Source: Cycas panzhihuaensis (lineage: Eukaryota; Cycadophyta). Taken from it: a stretch of 64,000 nt of DNA. Both the position numbers and the translations under genes were made by a program. Where the stretch lies: contig CM041465.1 of the NCBI GenBank assembly GCA_023213395.1, positions 126,177,741-126,241,740 of the forward strand. The letters run 5' to 3'. Under the pieces are notes generated by a model that was given only the letters and a program-made list of their open reading frames with translations, did no database searches and was not told where the DNA came from. Positions 45,640 through 57,834 of this stretch are shown piece by piece. Each line of letters starts with the position of its first letter. Position 1 is the stretch's first letter.

Positions 45640-47578
45640 CCTACTCGACTGCTACCCCGCTCTTGGGGTATCATCTCCTGGTCTGTGTGATCCCTCTCCT
45701 GGGGACCATATCCCTTCAGGACTCCTCCTGGGTCTCTGCGAGCTCCGTCCCTCACTCCCCTCGTCTCGTGGCCTCCTCGAGGTCGTCACTCTCGTATGGG
45801 TCTGAGTCCTGCTATGTGCCGACCTCGACGCTACTATGTCCTCCACCAGTCGGTCGTATCGCACCTGGATACGATCTTGCTCTGCCTCAATGAGGCACAA
45901 CCTCTCCTCCATCCCTCAGAGTCTCTCCTCTAGCATCACCACCTGGATATGGCTCCCCATATCCCCTCCGGCTCTGCCCTGGGCCTCTAGCCTTTGTGCG
46001 ACTACTGTAATATATCTCGCATGCCCTGAGCCTCGTCTAGCTCCCTTTGCATCATCATCCTCACAGATGCTCTACGCTCTTGGGACTCTATAGCCCAGAT
46101 ATCTCTTACCCTCGCCAACGGGGTGAACGTTGCCATGTGGGCACCTGTCGATCTAGGTGCGTCCTCTGCCTGGATGGGCGGCTGCCCCTCTGCGTACACC
46201 TGAGGGAACATCTCCCTCACCATGGCCTCTACTAACTGCTGGATCTCCATGGTACCTGCAAATCCAACATACCATATGTCAATATATATCCAACTGCATA
46301 CTAAAATAAAACCAAATCAAACTATCTATCTAGCTATCAAACGATGGGAAATGGTTAGGCCTCACCTGTTGTGGCTGCTGGCTCCTCTGCTCGTGCGATA
46401 ACATCTCCTCCTGGCTCCCCGCCAGTTGCTGGTACCTCCTCCTTAGGTACCACCTCTGCCTAGGTCTCTCTCCTCACTGGGACTGGCTTAGCTATCGCCT
46501 CTCTAAATCTCCTCACAATCCGTAGCCTACGGGCCCTCGTCACTGGCCCCCTGCTCTCCTCTGCAGCCCTTGATGGGCCTGCCTCTCCCCCGGCAGTCCC
46601 GGATGGCCCCGCTGCTCCTCCTGCTATCCCTGATGGACCTGCCTCTCTCATAGGTCGTGACGGGCTGGCCCCATCTCCTCCATCTCCATCGTCATCATCA
46701 TCACCTGGGAGCGCCCCTGCTCTACCTACCTTATCGTCACTATCCCACCTCATTGCCCTGTACGGATCTGCCACATAATCTGTTATAGTGAGGAGGTCCA
46801 ACGATGTAGCCTTTATTGAACATCAGACATGGGCCTGGTCCTCTATCCCCCTTAGCCTGGTCTACCACCTGTAGAGCATTAGGGCCCACTCTGCAATGGG
46901 GTGTGGTCCTCCCGCTGGTGCCACTGCTCCAAAATGATCGAAGAACCAACACTATAGTAACGTGCTATAGGATAGTCCTCCCCTACCTGTCATTCCAATA
47001 GCATCAAGCTACGCAATGAGGTTCGCTACTATTAGGATGGCCCAATCCATCCTCTCGCTGGTCTCACAGCAACGCATTGCATGCATCCATCCCCCAGGGA
47101 TGTCCTTATGGTTCTATTTCTGAGAAACCTGGAACAGAATGCTGGCGTGATGAGTTTCCTCACCCGAGGAATCTTGGACATAATCATAGTCTAGAGAGGG
47201 TCTCCTCTCCTCTCCCATCTATCCATCCTTGTGAAGAATACCACTGCCTCTCTATGTGCTGCCTCATTGCTAGGCAGTGCTCCCAGTGCAATTGGCCTCC
47301 CAGTCGCTAGTACTCCCGATGTCAGCGGATGTCCCTCGGCGTCCATCATGTGTCTCCCACCTGGGGTAGGTGGAAAACGTCCCTCCTCTAGTCCCAGTAT
47401 GATACGATATCTACTAATAGTCACTAGTCTGATATATATTGAGGTGTCTTCAAGGCCTTAAATAGGCTGCACCTCCGCAGGACCCCCTTGTCCTCCCTGG
47501 ACATAATCTCGATATAACTAAGCATCGCCATCCCTATGTTCTCGCGGTTATCCACCGCGATAATAGCTTGTCAACACC
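45640..47578 (-). pseudogene. Antisense plant mobile domain gene, broken, copy in H
   Basis: One minus-strand frame, about 600 codons with one intron, runs from DNRENIGMAMLSYIEIM near 47565 through LLVDIV, FHLPQVGD, LATGRPIALGALPSNEAA, MDWAILIVANLIA, CWFFDHFGAVAPAGG, the acidic GDDDDDGDGGDG run and a Gly/Ala/Pro tail. The second exon reads MEIQQLVEAMVREMF and ends with a charged helical part (MEERLCLIEAEQDRIQ). The same TAG and TGA codons as in E1 interrupt it. In addition H has a one-base frameshift inside the TVTPRDIW motif at about 47320. Relatives of this domain occur in plant proteins and in transposons; here it is a passenger. It cannot be translated whole. Confidence 0.8.
46256..46365 (-). 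other. Retained 110-nt intron of the antisense PMD gene in H
   Basis: The donor CAACAG/GTGAGG and acceptor TTTGCAG/GTACC fit plant consensus. Length and position equal those in E1. The joined frame reads AEEPAATTGTMEIQQLVE. Confidence 0.75.
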
Positions 47579-48233
47579 ACAAAACTAGTCAAAGTCAAGC
47601 CTATGTCAGTCCTCTATCCTTCTGACTATCTATCAACCCTGTTTGATCAAGACTTGGGGCCTCTTGGCCCCCCCCTTCCTCTTTTTTCTACAGGTTTGCC
47701 TTCGTACCGTGCTAAACTTCATGGTACCGTAGAGTTTAGCTCAGGTCCCACGACGATCGGGGCCCTGCGGTAAAGATTACGGCACTGCAATCTTTGCTAC
47801 AGTACGAATGGTAACCCCCGAAAGGGGGGGGTTTCTGCCCCAAAAATAAAAAAAATCTTTTGGGTGGACCCCCGTGGGGCCCACCGGGATTGGGGCTCCC
47901 TAATGCCCAGGTCCCCCCTTTTCCTGGGTATAATTCAGACTCTAAGAGGCCACTGTTCGCCGATATGGGGCATAAAAACTACATAAAAATCAATAAAAAG
48001 CACTCAAATTAAAACTGTGAAATGGGATGGGTTTCATGGGATCCACTCACTCGATCCAGTCTAGTTGTTGCCATCTCGCTCTGAAGGTCTCATTGATTGT
48101 CTCTAAGCTCTGATCCAATGGTCTGATTTCCCTCTGCGTGCCTTCGAAGTCAGGTGGCGCTCCGCTGCATAAGGAAATGGCTCTGGTTTCTCACGAGAGC
48201 TGGTGATAATGAATCCATTTTCCGTTGAATTTC

Positions 48234-48295
48234 CTTATATAGGCGGGGGCCTCGACGGGCACTACCTCCGTTTTTGCTCTCGCGATAGCCATTGG
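48234..48295 (-). promoter_or_regulatory. CCAAT and TATA boxes of the antisense module in H
   Basis: CCAAT (48291-48295) and CCTATATAAGG (48233-48243) lie in the order and spacing expected for a minus-strand promoter, and they are identical to E1. A GTGAGT donor-like site follows about 200 bp downstream in the leader. Confidence 0.6.
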
Positions 48296-48717
48296 GACCG
48301 TCCCGTTTCCTCGATCACCTTTATCTTCTGGCCCTGCCTCCCATTGCACTTCTTTAGCACCCTTTTTGCTCTTTCTTACAAGTGCATTTATGGCACCTCA
48401 TCATCACACTTTTTCGTAGGGCCCTTCTGTCTCGTTTTACGTGCCACTCCCATGCATGTCCGAGTTTATACTCGTTTAGCTCATTTCACGATCCTGAACA
48501 CGTTTCCACAACTATTTTCTGCTCTTGGGATCTCTAGAGGGAATGTTCCCCCCATCCAGGGGCATGTTTTGCTTCCCAAAGTGACCTTTAGTACTCTGGG
48601 GTGCCCTTTTCCGCCCGCTCTCAGGTAGTGGTCGGACTACTTGCTCTCGTCCTTGGGTAGCCTCATCGCTAGGTCCTCCTACCCTTCACAGCCACCTATT
48701 GCTTACCTTTCGAGTCT

Positions 48718-49188
48718 TTGTTTCACTCCATTATTGTTTATTACTACCAAGACTTTGTGTCACCCATGTCCATCTACATTTTTACCGATGGCGGAAGCTG
48801 CGGTAACCCTGGACCTTCTGCCGCTACATGGATCCTTCGCAGCCCCTCTGGACACGATTTCCTATGCTCTAGGGTCTTCCTCCCAGAGGCTACCAATAAT
48901 GAAGCTGAGTACATAGCTATTATCGAAGCTCTCACCGATGCTCTCCGTTTCCATCACGGACCTATCATTTTGCTTTGCGACTCTCAGGTTGTGGTGTCCC
49001 ATCTCATCCAGGTTTGCCAAGTGCGATACCCTCATCTAAGAACCCTTGCTTCAACCACCAGATCTCTCCTAGCTTGCTTCCTGTCTATTGACATTCAGCA
49101 CATTCCTCGGGCCCTCAACGTTGAGGCAGATAGTCTCGTTCGCCTTATCCTTGAGCGCTGCCTTCCTCTTCTTGTCGACTGTCCCTAA
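48718..49188 (+). CDS. Archaeal-type RNase H (aRNH), H copy
   Basis: An open frame of 156 codons has all four catalytic acids in place: Asp24 in FTDGGSCGNPG, Glu64 in NNEAEY, Asp88 in LLCDSQVVVSHL, and Asp in VEADSLVR. It is the least damaged pol-type domain of H. It would remove RNA from RNA-DNA hybrids during replication. It lies downstream of integrase, separated by the antisense module, so it must be reached by a separate start, splicing or a fused frame. The ATG at 48718 lies about 17 residues before the domain and is only a candidate start. Confidence 0.87.
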   Translation: MFHSIIVYYYQDFVSPMSIYIFTDGGSCGNPGPSAATWILRSPSGHDFLCSRVFLPEATNNEAEYIAIIEALTDALRFHHGPIILLCDSQVVVSHLIQVCQVRYPHLRTLASTTRSLLACFLSIDIQHIPRALNVEADSLVRLILERCLPLLVDCP

Positions 49189-49592
49189 GGCTTGTCTAGT
49201 CGCTTTGTCACCTAAGCCTTAGGTCGTCATACGCTTCACCTTGCGATCTATTTGTACCTCTGAAACTTAGTCGCTAATGAGGTTAAACTATGGCGACTAC
49301 CAATTCTATTTACTCATCCCATCTACTTGATTATGCACATCTCTTTGCGTCTTTTGTGGTGGGGGCAACCCCCTCGCCTATCATATTTTTCAGTCGATTC
49401 CCTAGTGGCACATAGGTAGCCCCTATGTTGTCTCCACCTCTACCTTTGTATTCACACGTCCCACCATAACACTCGCCGACACCCTTGTCTACTGTTATGA
49501 TCTTGATTTATATATCTATATACACATGTGCTACTGGCAGTTGTGTTGCCAACATTTACCATCACACCACGCTTCCAAGCGGTGAGGCTCTA
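49189..49592 (+). other. Untranslated stretch before the polypurine tract of H
   Basis: No frame is recognised. Homologous to 3347-3750. Confidence 0.5.
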
Positions 49593-49607
49593 CTGCCAAG
49601 GGGGTAG
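49593..49607 (+). promoter_or_regulatory. Polypurine tract of H
   Basis: CTGCCAAGGGGGTAG directly precedes the LTR start TGTTTCCC at 49608. Confidence 0.82.
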
Positions 49608-52370
49608 TGTTTCCCAGCTTCTGGGAATGGATACAGAGCGGTCAACTCAGGTAAGTGCAAGTATGCTTCTCATCTTGTCATTGTTTTCTATTTTGATGAG
49701 TATCTACTTACATGTTATAATTTCGTAGATGGTCCTGTTGTCATCTACACCTATCTAGCCTATGATGACTATAGCGGGGGCACATTCCTAGTGAATGTGA
49801 CACCCTGGTGGCTGCGTCACTTCCTGCATTCTACCCTACTTACCTTAAGACCCATTTGGCTAACGTCATCCTCACTCGTATGATGATCCATCATTGTTTG
49901 GTCGACTTATTACATCTTTGAGTCCCATTGTTGCTTCTTGTGGCTCATTTATGCCTTCTCTACCCACAGGCGGTACCCTGCCTTCTTGCCTCTTAGGTCA
50001 CTTGCCCACAGCCTAGGCTAGCTGTTTGGGCTAGATTTGGCCTTTGGTCCCGCATTGTGGTAGATTTTGCGGTATCGTGAAATTTACGGCGGTACTGTAA
50101 AGTTCTGCATGATACGATTATCCTGACTTGTTTTTGAAAATCTGCCATGGTAATTCTCGCATTTATTGCAGAACTGCCACATGTCTCGCTACTTAACTCA
50201 CTGCTAGCTGTGCCCTAATCACTCGATTAGGGTTGAGGCTGGGTATTTAAGTCTTACCTAATTCATTTTAGGGATCTTTTTGCTCATTTTTAGAAGGATT
50301 ACAAGGAAAAATGCCCTGCTGTCTATTGTTCCCTACTGCTCCACTACTGTTTCAGGACCTACAATCACTCTCCAACGCCCAGCTCTCCTTTGGTTCGGCT
50401 GTGACATCTTCCCAGCCCCTTTCACACCTTGGAGAGGGCCTCCTTGAAGAGTTTCCAGCACTTCCTTACCTAGGCAGCCATCAAGTAGTCTCAAGTGCAG
50501 GCTTTTCCTTCAGCCATCTTAGCATGGGCTCTATACCTACTGCTCCACAATCTTTCTACAGATTTCTCAGCCCCTTTCTAGCAGGTTTTGACAGAGGTAA
50601 ATGCCTCCCATCTTCTCTATAGGTATTTGTTGGTTTAGGGTCTTTCCTTTACCCAATTTATGCTCAGGTTTGCATGGTTATTTCTAGTTTGTCTTAGCTT
50701 GCTTTTGGAGGTTGTTTCTTGCCTCTGTCTTGGACTATTTCCCTATTGTTAGGGCCTCTTTTCCTGCGTTTCATGCCCAGGATAGCGGTCAAAAGGGATA
50801 CATAAGGTTTCTGATAGAACTAGGTGGATCCCGTACCACCTTCCATGCTCCCTAAGAGCCTTTTTGCCCTCCAAACCTTCCTTTTACCCTGTGCTACTCT
50901 TGGAGTGGAGTAAGGATTTAGTAGGCTATTTCCAGCCACTGAAATTAGCGTTGACACTTGTTACAGCGCTGGTTTGAGGGCTCATTTCCTAAATTCAGGC
51001 AACGCATAAGCCCTGGTGACTTTTCTTAGTTTAATCCTCTTCTCAATGGTCCGGTTTACTTCTCGTAGCACCCTGTCCTTATTGAGTTTTGATTTGCTCT
51101 CTCTTGCATCTTTATTGTCCCATTTTCAGCTAGCCTTACAACCTTACCCTCATTGCCCTGTGGCTTCTTGAGGGAGGGTAGGGTTGCTCTTTGCAGGAGG
51201 TGGGCCACTCCAAGGCTCACCGACTTATCTACCATTCATTTGGATAGTTTTCTTTACAATTTATTAGTGTAATATTGAATGCTAACATATATGTATTGAG
51301 GCTTATGCTTGTTACATACATACATGCGTTATTAGGATTCTACTTTGTATTACTAGTACCCTTCCTCTGGAAAGGGATATTCTCACTTACTTGCAAGTAC
51401 ACGGAGGACGCGAAGGACTCATCCCTTTCTCTCTCTTGCGGGTATGTGCTTTTACTTATATTTTATCTTAGTATTTCATTTGCTGCCATTATTTTCCTTT
51501 TTTCCTTTCTTGGCACTCTAGTGTTGCTTCCGGGGAAGGTAAGGAAGCCCCACGTTTAAATCTCTAGTGACCCCTCTCTCTCACCGTGCTTCGTGGAGTG
51601 ATCTTGGACACCTTGTGGGAACGCAGTTGCTTCAATCGCGTCTCAATTCCAAGTATGTGCTTTCACTCCATTTCAATTTCTTTTCTTTAAAAGATTTTAC
51701 ATGGTAGTAATTAGATCATTTAAAAGGAAAAGGGAAACTGACTCTCTCATTTGGTTTATATTCTGTTTGCTACATTTTACACATTATATCTATCATAGGA
51801 AAAGGTTTTAGGAAGCTTTCCTTTTTAACCTTTCCCCTTCATCCCGTAAACTTCACCCTTATCCTATTGACTTGCTATACTTGGTTTAGTTTACTTACAT
51901 ATGTCATAACACTCTCCTTTTCCTTGATTGCTCCTTCGAAGGGGGGAACTCTTGATCGATCGATTGTTCCCGTTCCCTTCATCCTTCCTTAGTTTTCTTC
52001 TGCCTAGCTGGATAACCGAGAAGATCTTATTCGTAGGTTACTCACCTACTTGCCCCTTACTCATTTCCCTCTTCTATAGGGAAACTCTCAAGGGGTTCTC
52101 TCCTTTCTCTTCCGGCCATCCAAGGGTGGGAGGACCCTTCTCCTAGATCTACCCACGTTAATCTTCTACCTTCTCTCTTATTGACTGAAGTGGGGAACCA
52201 CCTTTAGGTAGTTGGGTACCATCCGCAGGTCCCGAACTCAAACTCCGGCCCATGGGGCACCCTGCGTGGTATTTGCCTTACTCGTAGGTTCTTATCTACA
52301 GTTGATAGTGCCATTGATCACCCTCGTTATTCCTACTCAGTTAGGTAGTTATCCCGTAGACGCGCATCCA
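49608..52370 (+). mobile_element. 3' LTR of H, complete
   Basis: It is 2763 bp, TGTTTCCC to GCATCCA, preceded by a polypurine tract and followed by CCATG. It carries the intron-like segment (49651-49728), stem-loop (49781-49799), and a TATTTAAG box near 50244. The rest shows no gene; open frames such as 51275-51559 lack any recognisable motif. Confidence 0.92.
50244..50251 (+). promoter_or_regulatory. Candidate LTR TATA box
   Basis: TATTTAAG follows a GGTTGAGGCTGGG stretch about 640 bp into the LTR. E1 has ATTTAAG at the same place. It would set the start of the genomic RNA. The 5' LTR of H has lost this region. Confidence 0.4.
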
Positions 52371-52375
52371 CCATG
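52371..52375. repeat. Target site duplication CCATG, right side of H
   Basis: It matches 15589-15593 exactly and is followed by copia gag-side sequence continuing from the left flank. Confidence 0.95.
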
Positions 52376-53480
52376 CATCGTTATCAAGTTGTGAAGAAAG
52401 AGCTACAAAGAATAGGTTATGGAAGGAGGAATCCTAATTGCCTACCACATTACTTCCCTATTATTTTTATTATGCTGGTTCCTTTAATTTTTTATAGTGA
52501 ATTGTTACTTATTTTGAGGTCTTTCTCCTTGATGGGTCTCGATTCCAATTGTTTTGGTAGAATTGGCCTTGTGGTTGGAATGATGACCCTTATTATTGTT
52601 GAATAAGACCTCTTTATTGGAAATATGGGCCTCCTTGTTACAAAATAAGACCTCGCTATTATGGAAATGGGGCTCCTTGTAGAAGGCACGATCCTCCTTA
52701 GTAATATCCTTGTCTCTATTAAGAGTAACTAGGACGTCCTTGTTGATATGAGGGTGGTCCTTATTAGTAGATTAGGCCTAATTGTTAATAATAAGAGGTA
52801 GCTTATTAGAAGTGAGGCCCATATGATTGGCTCCATTGATTTTACAAGAGTTGTGAATCAACTTGTCCTCACTTGCATTAACTAAGTGTCTTTTTTTATC
52901 ACAGGTAGATGTAACTAAAATTTGGTCTAACCTATTAATTATTTTAAAGTTATGCATATGGCTGGTATTGAGACTGCTGATGCCAATGAGTTAGACGGGA
53001 GGAGGAGGTGTTAATTGGTTATTACTTCTCTTAGGTTGGTTGTTGATATGGCTCTTGGGATATGGTCAGAGAATCCAAGTGTTGAGTTAGATCTTGGTGT
53101 TGACTAAGCCGTTGAGTTGATCTATTGATAGTTTTACGCTTTTCTGAGTTATTGGCTGTAAGGGTAGGAGCGGGGTTAGATATAGATGTCGCCCCAAGTC
53201 AGTTGAGTATATTCTCCTCTTATAACAAGAGTTCCTCACAGGTCGTGAAGTCTATTTTGGAATAATTACCATTTAATTTGGAAACAAAGGAGTTATATTC
53301 TCTAGGTAGGATGTTAATGATGCTAGAGATTAAATCATGGTTTGAAAGTGGTTCATTAAGGATTATAAGTTAGTTCCTAGTTATTTTGACTTTAATCAAG
53401 TGGTGTGTGCGCCAAAAAGTATACCTTTATCAAAACTTTATGAACTTAAAGAAGATAAGTCATGAAAATAAGATTAATTT
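52376..53480 (-). pseudogene. Copia gag remnant, copy next to H
   Basis: Minus-strand frames show LNEPLSNHDLISSIIN, LPREYNSFVSKLNG, FTTCEELLL and a Ser/Asn/Gln-rich tail. A CDKKRH remnant marks a former zinc knuckle. Several stops. Confidence 0.75.
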
Positions 53481-53644
53481 TAGATTCACCTATTCATTAT
53501 AGGGTGTACCCTATGCTTGGCACAAATAATTATACCCAATTAAGACATGGGAGAATATTACAAAGTAATTTAAGGAGATATTATAAAAGTTTTGAAGTAA
53601 TGAGGTAGTGGAGTTATCTCTCAAGGAAATGAGATAAAGGTTAG

Positions 53645-55360
53645 TAGAATTACTATTAATACATATATGAAAAATAAATATTAAAGTTGTAAGTATTATG
53701 AATGGAGAAAAAATCATGGATTATAATAAGAGAAACTATTTTATAAATGAGCTAAATTCTAAAGTAAGGGCTACAATGGTGACTCATTCCTTGAAATACT
53801 TCCATTTCACATGAGTTGGTATTACACTTTGAGAAAGAAATGGACATTTAAAAGGGCAGCCATAAACCTTATTATTTAGGTCACGAGACAAAATGTAATA
53901 ATTAAGAAGCCAAAATATAAATAAACCTTGCTGTTAAGTAACAAAAATAAAGGAGACCTTAAAAGTAGAAGCCTTTAAAAAGGAAGTCACAAGGTTAAAG
54001 TTATAAAGAAAGAAACCTCAACTTACTAAGGAGAAGAAGAATGAAAAAATATAGGGGTAACGAACCGTAATTGAAGAAGTGGTGTCACATTTGTGATAAT
54101 AATTCATATTCTAGTAAAAAATGTGACCTAAATGAGAGGAATAATATGGTAAAAAAGTAAAGTATATGGTGTTATATTTGTGATATGGATAACCATAATA
54201 TGAATAAACACTATTTTAATATATGTAAAACAAACTAATACGGTACAAGTTATGGAAGAAGGAACAATTTAACCATGATGCAATATATTAATGATGCAGG
54301 AAGGCATGTGAAAAAATAATAATGCATGAAGAGAAAGTAAACGAAATGTACTAAACTAACTAAAACAATAGAGATAAAATTGATCTATCCTCACAGAAAA
54401 TACCTATAGAGAGATCAAACATCACCTAATAAGAAGGCTGTCAAAATCTAAGAGGTCCACTAGAGCATATATGCCCAAACTATTGAGAAAAGTATGTGCT
54501 TGGCCTATTGTAGATACCCTTCATAAAGAATAATGTCCTATCCTAACCCAGACTCTTAAATATACCTAAAACACTAGACTCAATCTTAAAATATGAGAAG
54601 GGACTAACAAGAGTAAGAGGCCTAAAGGAGTTAAGACCATAGGAAACATATGATCATATGTAGGTTCTTGGAAAATTATCAGTAGTAGTGACTCATCTCA
54701 TATAAGTTTGAGATAGGCTAATAGTACTTGCATTTAACTCCAACTAGCATCAAGCTCTAATAGGTAAAATAAAAAGAGGTGACTGCTCTCAATAAGATGC
54801 ATAGAGTTCGCTCAGTTGTTGAGGCCACACATATAAACACATAGTGAGGGTAGATGCCCACCATTAGGCCAATCAGAATATGAATCATAAGACTCTTCTC
54901 ATATAAGGCCAAAAGATCACCTCTCTCATCTAATGGTTAAATCTAGGTTCAAAGAAAGTGATCTACCTTATTTGTAAAAGAATAAGTACTTTGAGATATT
55001 ATGTATCTTGATGTATTTTGTATATGCAAGAAGATAATTTATATCTTCTTGTTGTTTAGGAGATTAAAGTCAAATAATTATTGTTGAACTAATTTCTAGG
55101 TGTGATGTTGATGTACTCTAAAGTAAATAAATGGCAATTCATTATATAGAATCAAATAAGAAAAGCAATGACAAAAAACAGTTAAATTTAAGAATCAAAA
55201 TGTTTACTAGACGAATAAAGAGCATAGAATTTGTTTTCTTTCATTGCATTTGGACGTTACTAATATTGATGACACAACGTAGATGATGCACTATCAGGAG
55301 CGAATGATTCCCAGGGATTACATCTACGTTCATTTTAGTTTGTAGAAATGGTGCTTCAAA
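53645..55360 (-). other. Copia-derived stretch without coding signal
   Basis: It parallels 9828-11540 and 57835-59550. Two short open frames at 53511-53717 and 57698-57904 are conserved but resemble nothing known. Confidence 0.4.
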
Positions 55361-55379
55361 GCTTCCTTAGCAGAAAGAC

Positions 55380-55650
55380 GTTCCCTTAGGTCAAACTTCA
55401 ACAAACCTTGAAGATGGGGTGTTGTTTGAAGAAAACCTCTTCTTTAAGGTCTCTATTGAGGAAATTACCCTTCACATCCATTCGCTAAATAAGCCAATTA
55501 AATTAGATTGCTAAGGACATAATCAAATGGAATGTGATCACATTGGCTACCGGTGCAAAGGTCTTATCATAATCAATCCCATTTTGTTATTTAAAACCTC
55601 TTGCTATAAGGCAAGCTTTACGAGTGTCATACCTTGTAAGGCCTTTTAGC
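55380..55650 (-). pseudogene. Copia reverse transcriptase remnant, copy 3
   Basis: Same truncated N-terminal domain as the other copies, with DYDKTF-like and DVKGNFLN-like motifs in a broken frame. Confidence 0.72.
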
Positions 55651-55919
55651 AGTTATGGGAGGAGGAACATCCATTAATAATTGTTATACCCATTAGGATT
55701 TAATCGAATGCTAGTGGCTTTCACCTAAAGTTCATCAACTAAAATTGGAGGTAAAGTTATACTTTCTTGAGTTGTTGATGTGGATGCTACTGGAATCGAT
55801 GAAGGAGCTGGAGTGTAGGAGGAGGCTAGTTTTGCTGGCTCCATAATTTATCCAAGAGTCACTTAAGATACACAAACTACTTCTACTGCTATAATATAAG
55901 GTTGAGGTGAAGGTAGGTC

Positions 55920-56470
55920 CTATGAATCTTCTATAAATATTATATGCTGTGTTGCGTAAACTTGGTTAACAACTATGTCAAACACTTTATAGGCTTTACA
56001 ACCAAGTACATAGCTAAGGAAGATGTATTTCAGGCTCTTGTCATAAAGCTTCTTTTTGTTTTTCTTTGAAATATATTTATATTCCATGCATTTGAAGATC
56101 TTCACGAGTACTACCGATGGTTTCCGACACAACCAAACTTCTTCAAGACTAATTTTCCTAACTGCAATTCTGGGACTTATGTTGGTTAGATAAGTAGTTA
56201 TGGTTGTGGTATCAACCCAAGATTTGGTGGTAAGATTTGCAACACTAAGCATGGCTTTTCCTTTATTTATCAATATCTAATTCATTCTTTTAACTACACC
56301 ATTTTGTTGAGGTGTGTGGGGGAGGCGATGTTGGATGACATGTTCCTTGCCCAAAATGTTGAACTGATTAGAAATATACTCACCACAATTATCAGATCTA
56401 AGGAGTTTGATTTTCATTCTACTTTTCTTTTCTATGGCAGCTTTAAACTCTTTGAATTTATTTAGGGTTT
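55920..56470 (-). pseudogene. Copia integrase remnant, copy 3
   Basis: An open part of 117 codons reads SVANLTTKSWVDTTTIT, FKCMEYKYISKKNKKKL and FDIVVNQVYATQHIIFIEDS. Upstream VVKRMN and the shared stop are present, so the catalytic Glu is Lys. Confidence 0.8.
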
Positions 56471-56685
56471 TATACTTATTTCTTAGGAAATAGACCTACA
56501 TTTTCCTTGAGAAGTCATCTATGAATGTGATGAAATGCCAGTTTTTATTGAGCGGTTAGATTGGTACCAACCCATAAATTTCTAGGTGGACCATCTCTAA
56601 AGGCGCTAGGGATCTCCATGCGCTCTTAGAAGGAAAAATTTCTCGTTAATGCTTTTCTATTAGGGAGGCCTCACATATGTTGCTG

Positions 56686-57660
56686 CTTATTTTGAGGTCT
56701 TTCTCCTTGAAAGGTCTCGATTATTCCAATTGTGTTGGTAGAATTGGCCTTGTGGTTGGAATGATGACCCTTCTTATTGTTGAATAAGGCCTCTTCATTG
56801 GAAATATAGGCCTCCTTGTTACAAAATAAGACCTCGCTATTATGGAAACGAGGCTCTTTGTAGAAGGCACGATCCTCCTTAGTAATATCCTTGTCTCTAT
56901 TAAGAGTAACTAGGACCTCCTTGTTGATATGAGGGTGGTCCTTATTAGTAGATTAGGCCTAATCGTTGATAATAAGAGGTAGCTTATTAGAAGCGAGGCC
57001 TATATGATTGGCTCAATTGATTTTACAAGAGTTGTGAATCAACTTGTCCTCACTTGCATTAACAGAAGTGCCTTTTTTTATCATAGTAGAGGCAACTGAC
57101 ATATGGTCTAACCTATTAATTCTTTTAAAGTTGTGCATATGGCTGGTATTGAGACTGCTGATGCCAATGAGTTAGACGGGAGGAGGAGGTGTTAATTGTT
57201 TATAACTTCTCTTAGGTTGGTTGTTGATATGTCTCTTGGGATATGGTTAGAGAATCCAAGTGTTGAGTTAGATCTTGGTGTTGACTAAGCTGTTGAGTTG
57301 ATCTATTGATTGTCTTACGCTTTTCTGAGTTATGGGCTGTAAAGGTAGGAGCGGGGTTAAATATATATGTCACCCCAAGTTAGTTGAGTATATTCTACTC
57401 TTATAACAACAGTTCCTCACAGGTCGTCAAGTCTATTTTGGAATAATTACCATGTAAATTGGAAACAAAAGAGTTATATTCTATAGGTAGGATGTCAATG
57501 ATACTAGGGATGAAATTATGGTTTGAAAGTGGTTCATTAAGGATTATAAGTTAGTTCCTAGTTATTTTGACTTTAATCAAGTGGTGTGTAACGTTGCCAA
57601 AAAAAGTATACCTTTATCAAAACTTTATGAACTTAAAGAAGATAAGTCATGAAAATAAGA
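56686..57660 (-). pseudogene. Copia gag remnant, second copy
   Basis: It matches 52495-53480 at a distance of about 4187 bp. The joint at 56685 connects it directly to the integrase zinc region of copy 3, skipping the protease. Confidence 0.72.
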
Positions 57661-57834
57661 TTAATTTTAGATTCACCTATTCATTATAGGGTGTACCCTA
57701 TGCTTGGCACAAATAATTATACCCAACTAAGACATGGGAGAATATTATGAAGTAATTTAAGGAGATATTATAAAAGTTTTGAAGCAATGAGGTAGTGGAG
57801 CTATCTCTCAAGGAAATGAGATAAAGGCTAGTAG

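Larger units (their letters stand above)
45618..48625 (-). other. Acquired ~3-kb antisense module of H
   Basis: Left and right of this stretch, H and block D are homologous (GGTACAATCATATG...GACCCCCTGGAG on the left, CTCATCGCTAGGTCCTCC on the right). In D the two flanks are about 60 bp apart. The inserted stretch holds the PMD gene, its intron, leader and promoter, all on the minus strand. E1 carries the same module. Confidence 0.75.

Noticed and set aside
53511-53717. Short minus-strand frame repeated at 57698-57904 as a small conserved protein
   Set aside because: The two copies are a 4187-bp tandem duplication, so identity is expected. AT-rich DNA gives a Phe/Ile/Leu/Asn-rich translation without a known domain.
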